A DNA stretch of 5,138 nt, taken from positions 1 to 5,138 of the forward strand of contig NZ_DYXC01000158.1 in the NCBI RefSeq assembly GCF_020742345.1, in the 5' to 3' direction. Positions within the stretch are counted from its first letter, which is position 1. Each line of letters starts with the position of its first letter. The stretch is from Enteractinococcus helveticum (GTDB taxonomy: Bacteria; Actinomycetota; Actinomycetes; Actinomycetales; Micrococcaceae). Positions 1-4,728 of the stretch are shown here, one piece after another. The notes beneath the pieces are model-generated. The model searched no databases. It had not been told where the DNA came from and saw only the letters and a list, made by a program, of their open reading frames with translations. The position numbers and the translations under genes were made by a program.

Positions 1-1
1 A

Positions 2-59
2 GAAAATCGAATCCGGCTAGGAGGTCATCGCTGGAGTGACTGCCTGGGACTCGATTTTC
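2..59 (-). repeat. 13-bp inverted repeat spanning the ectC stop codon
   Basis: Positions 2-14 and 47-59 are inverted copies matching at 12 of 13 bases. In the minus-strand (ectC) RNA the odd position is a G-U wobble, so all 13 positions can pair, around a 32-nt loop that contains the ectC stop codon (17-19). The outer arm lies within ectC coding sequence and the inner arm just after it. It could be a 3' stabilising or termination structure; the sequence stops before a U-run could be checked. Confidence 0.5.
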
Positions 60-493
60 GTTTCTTCACCGACGCGTGCACCAGTTGGCACTTTGCGATC
101 GGCTTCAGCTTCGGTGATGAGTGGGTAGACGCCAGACTCATCGTGGGTTTCGCGACCGGTGACCGGCGGGTTGAAAACACAGGCCATGCGCAGCTCGGTT
201 TCTGCACGCACGGTGTGTTTTTCGTGGCCGTCGAGCAGGTAGAGCGTGCCGTCGCGCAGGTCGTAAACTTCACCGGTTTCCTCATTGGTCAGGGTGCCGG
301 TGCCTTGCACGCAGTAGACGGCTTCAATGTGGTTTTCGTAATGGAATGTCGACGTCGTACCGGCATAAATCACGGTGTCGTGCATTGAGAAACCCACGCC
401 TTCGCGGGCTAGCACGATGCGACGGGAGCGCCAGGTTTCTGATTTGACGTCGCGTTCGGTGTCGTTGAGGTCTTCCAGTTGGGTGACGATCAT
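17..493 (-). CDS. ectC: L-ectoine synthase EctC, with an extended C-terminus
   Basis: This is a 158-aa cupin-fold enzyme that cyclises N-gamma-acetyl-L-2,4-diaminobutyrate to ectoine with loss of water, the last step of ectoine synthesis in the cytoplasm. Family signatures are visible: WRSRR (21-25), GFSMHDT (34-40), HIEAVYCVQGTG (55-66), GTLYLLDGHEKH (82-93) and CVFNPPVTGRETHDE (105-119). E57, Y85 and H93 fall exactly at the positions described as iron ligands in the characterised Paenibacillus lautus EctC. The ATG at 493 is supported by AAAGGA (501-506, minus strand) 7 nt upstream. It is third in ectABC, 30 nt after ectB. Odd point: EctC proteins usually end near the YPL motif at about 125-140 aa. 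Here about 30 further residues follow, rich in E, T, K and S, with no recognised motif. Their coding DNA contains one arm of an inverted repeat. The family call is essentially certain; the role of the tail is unknown. Confidence 0.97.
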   Translation of the reverse strand: MIVTQLEDLNDTERDVKSETWRSRRIVLAREGVGFSMHDTVIYAGTTSTFHYENHIEAVYCVQGTGTLTNEETGEVYDLRDGTLYLLDGHEKHTVRAETELRMACVFNPPVTGRETHDESGVYPLITEAEADRKVPTGARVGEETKIESQAVTPAMTS

Positions 494-523
494 GTGTGGG
501 TCCTTTCGCAGGCTGCGGTGGTT

Positions 524-1819
524 TTAGGCGTTGGCGGTCGCCGGCTCAAAGACCAGGGTGATGTCTTGACCGGTGACATCAGCGATGCAATCCGCCAGGA
601 TATTCAGGCCACGCTCCAGCACACCGAGATCAATATTCAAGGCTGGCATGAGCTTCAGCACTTCGTCCTGCGGGCCGGAGGTCTCCATGAGCAGGCCCTT
701 TTCGAATCCTGCGGCGGCGACTTTCCCGGCGATCTGGGGGTCTTGGAAGTACAGGCCGGTCAGTAGGCCGCGACCTTTGACGGATGTGCCTTCGACTTCG
801 ATGGCGATTTTTGTCAGTGCGTCCTGAACGGTGTCAATGACCTTGGCCAGATGTCCGTTTTGGAACGAGCCATCGGCCCAGTAGCGGCGCAGTGCTGCGG
901 TGGCGGTGACAAAGGCCGGGTTGTTGCCGCGGAAGGTACCGTTGTGTTCGCCCGGTGCCCAGACATCAAGTTCTGGGGTGAACAGGGTCAGTGCCATGGG
1001 CATACCGTAGCCGGAGATGGATTTGGAGACACATACGATATCTGGAACGATGCCGGCTTCTTCGAAGCTGAAGAAGGTGCCGGTGCGACCGCAGCCGGCC
1101 TGGACGTCGTCGACGATCAACAGGATGTCGTGGCGCTGGGTCAGTTCGCGTAGACCGCGCAACCATTCGGCGCGTGCGGCGTTCAAGCCACCTTCACCCT
1201 GCACGGTTTCCACGATGATCGCAGCCGGTTTGTCTACACCGGAGCCGGAGTCTTCCAGGACGCGTTCCAGCCACAGGAAGTCTGCCGTCTCACCGTCGAG
1301 GTAGTTATCATATGGGATCTTGGAGCTATTGGTCAGGGGCATGCCGGCACCTTGACGTTTCATCGAGTTACCAGTGACCGACAGTGACCCCAGGGTCATG
1401 CCGTGAAAGGCGTTGGTAAATGACAAGATGTGCTGACGCCCGGTAACCTTACGCGCCAATTTCAGTGCGGTTTCCACGGTGTTGGTACCCGTTGGCCCAG
1501 GGAACATGACCTTATAGTCCAGACCGCGCGGCTGCAGGATGATCTCCTTGAACGCCGTCAGAAATTCCCGCTTGGCCGGGGTCATCATGTCTAGCGAGTG
1601 CACTAGCGCATCGGAGTTGAGGTAGTTGAGCAGTTCGGCGCGCAGTTCCGGGTTGTTGTGGCCGTAGTTCAGGGCGCCTGCACCGGAGAAGAAGTCGATG
1701 TATTCTTTGCCCTGTTCATCGGTGAGGGTCGAGCCGGAGGCTGCGGTAAATACGGTGGGCCAGCTGCGGCAGTAGCTGCGGACCTGTGATTCTGTGGTTT
1801 CGAAAATAGTGGTATCCAT
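524..1819 (-). CDS. ectB: Diaminobutyrate--2-oxoglutarate aminotransferase EctB
   Basis: This is a 431-aa class III PLP-dependent aminotransferase that moves an amino group from L-glutamate to L-aspartate-beta-semialdehyde, giving L-2,4-diaminobutyrate, the first dedicated ectoine step. Visible motifs are FFSGAGALNYGHNNP (43-57), PGPTGTNTVETALKLARK (107-124, PLP phosphate region), NAFHGMTLGSLS (136-147), VETVQGEGG (203-211), IVDDVQAGCGRTG (235-247, D237 expected to contact the pyridine nitrogen), and SKSISGYG (265-272), where K266 is the expected Schiff-base lysine. THNGTFRGNN-like residues (here EHNGTFRGNN, 291-300) are also typical. The length is normal for EctB. The ATG at 1819 has AAAGGG (1825-1830, minus strand) 5 nt upstream. 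It lies between ectA and ectC, which separates it from GABA or acetylornithine aminotransferases of the same fold. It is intact with no missing catalytic residue. Confidence 0.97.
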   Translation of the reverse strand: MDTTIFETTESQVRSYCRSWPTVFTAASGSTLTDEQGKEYIDFFSGAGALNYGHNNPELRAELLNYLNSDALVHSLDMMTPAKREFLTAFKEIILQPRGLDYKVMFPGPTGTNTVETALKLARKVTGRQHILSFTNAFHGMTLGSLSVTGNSMKRQGAGMPLTNSSKIPYDNYLDGETADFLWLERVLEDSGSGVDKPAAIIVETVQGEGGLNAARAEWLRGLRELTQRHDILLIVDDVQAGCGRTGTFFSFEEAGIVPDIVCVSKSISGYGMPMALTLFTPELDVWAPGEHNGTFRGNNPAFVTATAALRRYWADGSFQNGHLAKVIDTVQDALTKIAIEVEGTSVKGRGLLTGLYFQDPQIAGKVAAAGFEKGLLMETSGPQDEVLKLMPALNIDLGVLERGLNILADCIADVTGQDITLVFEPATANA

Positions 1820-1848
1820 GAAAGCCCTTTCAGGGTGTTGGTGAACTG

Positions 1849-1875
1849 TTTTTGCACAGCACGGCTGCGCAAGAA
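1849..1875 (-). other. Hairpin in the ectA-ectB gap
   Basis: In the minus-strand RNA, arms 1864-1875 and 1849-1860 form a 12-position stem around the 3-nt loop at 1861-1863, with one G-U wobble and one C-A mismatch. A run of A, not U, follows it, so it does not look like an intrinsic terminator. It lies between the ectA stop (1898) and the ectB SD (1825-1830). Possible roles are mRNA stability or processing that sets the ratio of EctA to EctB, or chance. The pairing is seen; the role is inference. Confidence 0.4.
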
Positions 1876-1897
1876 AATTTGGGAATCGGGTGAGTGA

Positions 1898-2455
1898 TTA
1901 GTTCACTGCCAGTTCGTTGGCAGCCGCACGACGACGTACCAGCTCGGGTACTAACGGTCCGATGCGGTGTAAGTATTCGGTGTCGTGTCCATCCGGGTAC
2001 ATTTCGGGGGTGAACAACGCTTGGATATCATGTGGCGCTTCGTGTCGGTGGGCAAGCGAAGCGAAAAGTTGCTTGGACGCGGCATTGTCATCGGTCACAG
2101 TGGTTTCCAGGTACTTTGCCTCAGTGGTTTCAACCAAATAATCCAGCATCCTGCTGCCCATCCCTTGGCCTCGTGCTGCCTGATCAACAGCGACCTGCCA
2201 GATCAACAGGGTGTTTGGGTCGTTTGGTCGAAAGAATCCGGTAACAAAACCCATCAGGCTGTCGTCCTTGGTCGTAGCGACGACGCTGGTATCAGCAAAA
2301 TCTCGGCACCACAGCAGATAGTGGTACGAGGAGTTCAGATCGAGCACCCCGGTATCACGGGTCAGGCGCCAAATATTGGCGCCATCGGTTAGCCTCGGCG
2401 ACCGTAGATCAATAGTAGATCCAGAATGATCGTTCTTGGTTTCGGAAAGATGCAT
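1898..2455 (-). CDS. ectA: L-2,4-diaminobutyrate N-gamma-acetyltransferase EctA
   Basis: This is a 185-aa GNAT-fold enzyme that transfers acetyl from acetyl-CoA to the gamma-amino group of L-2,4-diaminobutyrate, the second ectoine step. The sequence shows the EctA hallmarks: GANIWRLTRDTGVLDLNSSYHYLLWCRDF (25-53), which carries the substrate-side D and NSSY residues, IWQVAVDQAARGQGMGSRML (85-104), containing the acetyl-CoA P-loop R/QxxGxG, TTVTDDNAAS (118-127), and the C-terminal HDTEYLHRIGP (157-167). The first 18 residues are variable, as is normal. No better in-frame start is visible than ATG at 2455. There is no SD in front of it; instead a -10-like TATTGT ends 7 nt upstream, which suggests a leaderless mRNA. 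It is first gene of ectABC; a 78-nt gap with a hairpin separates it from ectB. Confidence 0.96.
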   Translation of the reverse strand: MHLSETKNDHSGSTIDLRSPRLTDGANIWRLTRDTGVLDLNSSYHYLLWCRDFADTSVVATTKDDSLMGFVTGFFRPNDPNTLLIWQVAVDQAARGQGMGSRMLDYLVETTEAKYLETTVTDDNAASKQLFASLAHRHEAPHDIQALFTPEMYPDGHDTEYLHRIGPLVPELVRRRAAANELAVN

Positions 2456-2462
2456 AAGCTCA

Positions 2463-2490
2463 ACAATAACGAGCTAAGGATTCATATCAA
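2463..2490 (-). promoter_or_regulatory. Candidate ectA promoter, leaderless type
   Basis: On the minus strand, TTGATA (2490-2485, 5 of 6 to the TTGACA consensus), a 16-nt spacer and TATTGT (2468-2463, 4 of 6, fits TANNNT) precede ectA. Seven bases separate the -10 from the A of the ectA ATG (2455), which puts the expected transcription start at or next to the start codon. The lack of an SD fits this. The hexamers are seen; promoter activity is inferred. Confidence 0.5.
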
Positions 2491-2538
2491 CCGACCAACC
2501 CCGGATTTTCATGCACGATTCACCCTGCTCTGAGCTGT

Positions 2539-2576
2539 AAAAACTCGCCCAGACCGGCAAGCTGTTGCCGATCTGG
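2539..2576 (-). terminator. Terminator-like hairpin with U-run upstream of ectA
   Basis: In the minus-strand RNA, arms 2576-2565 and 2560-2549 form a 12-bp stem (CCAGA-U-CGGCAA with UUGCCG-G-UCUGG) around a CAGC tetraloop. The single non-Watson-Crick position is a U-G wobble on this strand but a C-A mismatch on the plus strand, which favours function in the minus orientation. GCGAG and then UUUUU (2543-2539) follow. It could end read-through from dedA, or act as an attenuator in a longer ect leader if a promoter lies further upstream. Confidence 0.55.
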
Positions 2577-2613
2577 ACTGTGTGTCCGAAGCCCCTTTTT
2601 CAACCAAGGTGGC

Positions 2614-2657
2614 GTTATCGAATTGTTACCTACTTGTTGTTATTCTGTTATAAAACT
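2614..2657. promoter_or_regulatory. Four tandem 11-bp GTTAY repeats, candidate regulator-binding array
   Basis: On the plus strand GTTAT, GTTAC, GTTGT and GTTAT start at 2614, 2625, 2636 and 2647, each exactly 11 bp apart. All four 11-mers end in T, position 10 is T or C, and position 8 is A in three of four. Direct repeats of 11 bp put successive half-sites on one face of the helix. OmpR/PhoB-family response regulators (including actinobacterial MtrA and PhoP) and GlnR use this layout. The block sits about 160-200 bp upstream of the ectA start. The repeat is seen; the regulator's identity is inference. Confidence 0.5.
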
Positions 2658-2782
2658 TGTGACAGATACAGACATCAACGTGACCGGAGTAAGTCGTCCG
2701 ACAAAACCTCGTGTCGTAATCCAGCAAATTGTCGAGTCACCACGATGAACTTTCTGTAAGACCCACCCGTCTGACAGATTCA

Positions 2783-2826
2783 CCGGCGGTGTACCTTCCT
2801 CATCCAGGAGGTACACCGCCGGTTTT
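2783..2826. terminator. Strong GC hairpin downstream of dedA
   Basis: Perfect 13-bp arms (2783-2795 and 2810-2822) enclose a further TCCT/AGGA pairing (2797-2800 with 2806-2809), one bulged T at 2796 and a CATCC loop. It begins 22 nt beyond the dedA stop (2845), so it is well placed to end dedA transcription. The T-run (TTTT, 2823-2826) is on the plus-strand side, however; in the dedA direction no U-run follows. It may work in both directions, or end a plus-strand transcript not otherwise recognised. Confidence 0.7.
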
Positions 2827-2844
2827 ACGCTCACAATTTCTGCG

Positions 2845-3618
2845 TCAGGGTGTTGAGCTGCCCGAGCTATTACCGGGTCGTTGAGCAACCAGCCGGTCAA
2901 TTCTTGCGGCAGCTTCCTCGGGACTTTCGGGCTGATAGTTCGGGTCATTGGCACGACGGCGATTGCGCACAATTCGGGCGGTCACCCAGATCGCAAGAAC
3001 CACGACCACGACGATGAGCACAACGTTGGAAAACACATCGGCATAATCAGAAATCAGGTAGAAATTCGTGCCCAGCAGATAGCCGCCCATGATGAAGATC
3101 GTGTTCCAGATCGATGATCCGATGGCGGTAAAGAGCGTGAACAACCAGAAGTTCATGCGCTCAAGTCCGGCTGGGATTGAGATCAGCGAGCGGAAGATCG
3201 GGATCATCCTGCCCAAGAACACGGTCCAGTACCCGTATTTGAGGAACCATCGTTCGGTGCGTTCGACGTCGTCGATATCGACTAACGGCATGATATACGC
3301 CGCCTTATATAAGCGGTACCGCCCAAACCAGGCACCCAGCCCATACAGGGCCCATGCTCCGGCCACCGAACCGATAGTCGCCCATAAAATACCCGCAGCT
3401 GGACTAAACGTACCACTAGCAGCGGTAAAACCAGCCAGGGCAAGAAACAGTTCAGACGGTATTGGTGGGAAGATGTTTTCAATGAATACCGCTAGGCCCA
3501 GTCCGATTGGGCCCAGTGTTTCCATCACGGCCACGACAATATCGCCGAGCCAACCATACGAGACATCTTCAGGTAGCACGGCGGTGCCGGTTTGGCTAAG
3601 AATTATAGGCCTGATCAT
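2845..3618 (-). CDS. DedA-family (SNARE-associated/VTT domain) membrane protein
   Basis: This is a 257-aa integral membrane protein of the DedA family. Signature segments are the re-entrant motif FIENIFPPIPSELFLALAGF (45-64, with acidic E47 and E56) and FLGRMIPIFRSLISIPAGL (134-152, with conserved R137, R143 and P149-A-G). Hydrophobic stretches lie near 27-62, 74-98, 131-152, 158-184 and 196-216. A basic stop-transfer NRRRAN follows, then a polar tail (225-257) rich in E, P and S that is probably cytoplasmic. Some family members carry undecaprenyl phosphate or other lipids across the membrane, and in E. coli YqjA/YghB help maintain proton motive force; which of these applies here cannot be told. 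The ATG at 3618 has no SD. A GATAAT -10-like box ends 8 nt before it, and only 61 nt separate it from smr, so it could be co-transcribed or leaderless. A later GTG start (residue 14) is possible. Confidence 0.92.
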   Translation of the reverse strand: MIRPIILSQTGTAVLPEDVSYGWLGDIVVAVMETLGPIGLGLAVFIENIFPPIPSELFLALAGFTAASGTFSPAAGILWATIGSVAGAWALYGLGAWFGRYRLYKAAYIMPLVDIDDVERTERWFLKYGYWTVFLGRMIPIFRSLISIPAGLERMNFWLFTLFTAIGSSIWNTIFIMGGYLLGTNFYLISDYADVFSNVVLIVVVVVLAIWVTARIVRNRRRANDPNYQPESPEEAAARIDRLVAQRPGNSSGSSTP

Positions 3619-3632
3619 CGTTTCATATTATC
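3619..3632 (-). promoter_or_regulatory. Candidate -10 box for a leaderless dedA transcript
   Basis: GATAAT (3632-3627, minus strand, 5 of 6 to TATAAT) is followed by 8 nt and then the dedA ATG. No good -35 hexamer was found at 16-18 nt further upstream and no SD is present. This suggests a leaderless start, but the evidence is one hexamer plus its spacing. Confidence 0.35.
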
Positions 3633-3679
3633 CATATCAGCTTGCATACACGCTGACACCGGCGACGCTGCATCAGGAT

Positions 3680-3931
3680 TCAGTATTTGAAATGCACGAA
3701 CACTCGACCAAAGTTCTTACTGTCTTTTTCAACCCGGTGATAGCGGGCTTTAATGTCCTTGCGATCAAGGAACCGCAAGACGCGTTTTTTCAACGCGCCG
3801 CTGCCCTTACCAGGAATGATTTCAACGGTCTTAGCCTTGGTGGCTTCCGCCTCGTCGATGATGTCATGTAGCGCTCGATCAAGGTCACGACTCTTGTTGT
3901 AAATATCATGCAGATCCAATTTCAATCGCAT
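3680..3931 (-). CDS. Stand-alone Smr-domain protein
   Basis: This 83-aa protein is essentially a bare Smr (small MutS-related) domain. It shows the LDLHD motif (4-9, LDLHG-like) near the N-terminus, an amphipathic helix with regularly spaced acidic and basic residues (14-30), the IIPGKGSGALKKRV core (38-51) and a closing strand GRVFVHFKY (75-83). Smr domains occur at the C-terminus of MutS2 and alone; characterised ones nick or cleave DNA or RNA, for example in recombination control or in rescue of collided ribosomes. There is no MutS ATPase here. The substrate is unknown. The start overlaps the end of the upstream reductase by 10 nt, with GAGGAG (3937-3942, minus strand) 5 nt before the ATG, so the two are translationally coupled. 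Length and motifs support an intact small gene. Confidence 0.88.
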   Translation of the reverse strand: MRLKLDLHDIYNKSRDLDRALHDIIDEAEATKAKTVEIIPGKGSGALKKRVLRFLDRKDIKARYHRVEKDSKNFGRVFVHFKY

Positions 3932-4506
3932 AGCGACTCCTCTTCCTGGTCATGGCCAGGATACCTAACCCGGTATCGCAACCGAGCGAACTGGCCGATC
4001 TGCTGGGCCTCAACCAGGGTTAGCCGATCTGATTCGATTCGTTGATCCAACAGTGGCGCACCTTCAATCAGCGCAACAGGGGCCACACTGAGTACAATTT
4101 CATCCAGCCCTTGTGCTGCAATAAATTGCGATGCCAGTCCCCCACCGCCGACCACCCAGATGATCCCATCACCTGCCAGCTCGCGCAGTTTCGGCAGCGC
4201 GGCAGACACGTCACCCGACATGAAACGCACATCGGCGTGACCCGGGACCGGAAGCTGTCGGCTCGTGAATACCACGGTTACCACATCGGGCATCGCATTA
4301 CCCCAGGCGTCCATGTTCTCCAAAGCTCCCAATTCGTTGAGCACCCATTGATAAGTGGTGGATCCCATCACCTGTACGGCAGCACGCGGCGGAGCAAGCC
4401 GTGGATCGTCGCCGCCGGGCACAGCAAACAGCCACGCTAATGAGTTGTGTTGATCGGCCAGGTATCCGTCCAAGCTGGTGGCGGTTTCGTAAAGAATTTG
4501 TCCCAT
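3922..4506 (-). CDS. RibD C-terminal/dihydrofolate-reductase-like oxidoreductase
   Basis: This 194-aa protein has the dihydrofolate-reductase-like fold of the RibD-C family (probably an NAD(P)H-dependent reductase of unknown substrate). Motifs are YETATSLDGYLAD at the N-terminus (6-18), VMGSTTYQWV (46-55), VVTVVFTSRQLP (75-86), WVVGGGGLASQFI (117-129, dinucleotide-binding glycine loop) and VAPVALIEGAPLL (141-153). It is neither classical FolA nor a full RibD, because the deaminase domain is absent. The start at 4506 was chosen because the family N-terminus begins at this methionine; the open frame continues upstream to 4605, but those 33 extra residues are not family-like. No SD precedes the ATG. 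TAGCGT (4519-4514), within a 12-bp palindrome, ends 7 nt before it. The C-terminal tail (183-194) is polar and overlaps the smr start. It is the first gene of the probable reductase-smr(-dedA) unit. Confidence 0.88.
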   Translation of the reverse strand: MGQILYETATSLDGYLADQHNSLAWLFAVPGGDDPRLAPPRAAVQVMGSTTYQWVLNELGALENMDAWGNAMPDVVTVVFTSRQLPVPGHADVRFMSGDVSAALPKLRELAGDGIIWVVGGGGLASQFIAAQGLDEIVLSVAPVALIEGAPLLDQRIESDRLTLVEAQQIGQFARLRYRVRYPGHDQEEESLCD

Positions 4507-4728
4507 AATCGCGACGCTAGCGTCCAAGAATCTTGTGTAACAGCGGCGGTCACGAATCTGTGGAAAGCCCCTGGTCAAACGGTGATGGATTGTTCTCACC
4601 CACAACGGAGCAATACCGAAGTCACGACGTCGTCATTCGACTATGCCCGGTACCGTAGTTATTTTCCAGCGTGGTTTTTAGACTGGTCTGTGAGCCATCC
4701 TCACGACGTATGGGAGGAAGAATTCATT
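4507..4728. promoter_or_regulatory. 222-bp divergent intergenic region between two reductase genes
   Basis: The region separates two divergently read DHFR-like genes and must hold both promoters. Visible elements are the palindrome GACGCTAGCGTC (4513-4524), the palindrome ACGACGTCGT (4624-4633), CGGTACCG (4648-4655), the direct repeat TCACGACGT (4622-4630 and 4701-4709), and a small inverted repeat GTGAG-N5-CTCAC (4690-4704). A weak TAGACT (4679-4684) could serve as -10 for the plus-strand gene, but no convincing -35 accompanies it. No protein gene is seen. Confidence 0.5.
4513..4524. promoter_or_regulatory. 12-bp perfect palindrome overlapping a candidate -10 of the minus-strand reductase gene
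   Basis: GACGCTAGCGTC is its own reverse complement. Read on the minus strand it contains TAGCGT (4519-4514, fits TANNNT) followed by 7 nt and the ATG at 4506. A dimeric repressor binding here would block a leaderless promoter. The palindrome is seen; the operator role is inference. Confidence 0.35.

Larger units (their letters stand above)
2456..2844. other. 389-bp gene-free control region between dedA and ectA
   Basis: No convincing protein gene lies here. From the ectA side it contains a candidate leaderless promoter (2463-2490), a terminator-like hairpin for the minus strand (2539-2576), an AT-rich block with four 11-bp-phased repeats (2614-2657), and a strong GC hairpin (2783-2826) 22 nt after the dedA stop. 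The only open plus-strand frame (2565-2759, 64 aa, TTG start) has no SD and no recognisable motif. The amount and order of structure suggest that ectABC expression is controlled from here, possibly from more than one promoter. Confidence 0.7.

Noticed and set aside
1820..1831. Short dyad GAAAG-GG-CTTTC over the ectB SD
   Set aside because: A 2-nt loop cannot form a stable RNA hairpin; it is probably a by-product of the purine-rich SD.
2565..2759. 64-aa plus-strand open frame in the dedA-ectA gap
   Set aside because: TTG start, no SD, composition rich in R, C and S with no motif; it runs through regulatory-looking repeats and is more likely a chance frame.
2640..2972. 110-aa minus-strand frame overlapping the dedA 3' end
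   Set aside because: It overlaps the clearly coding dedA tail in another frame, and then crosses the GC hairpin; no family resemblance.
3089..3871. 260-aa plus-strand open frame opposite dedA and smr
   Set aside because: It is antisense to two genes with strong family motifs and has no recognisable domain; a shadow of GC-biased codon use.
4581..4600. Inverted repeat GGTGA-N10-TCACC in the divergent intergenic region
   Set aside because: Five-base arms with a 10-bp gap are expected by chance at this length; no extension of the arms.
4507..4605. 33-residue N-terminal extension of the minus-strand reductase
   Set aside because: The family N-terminus begins at the methionine at 4506; the extension is R/H-rich, not family-like and has no SD.
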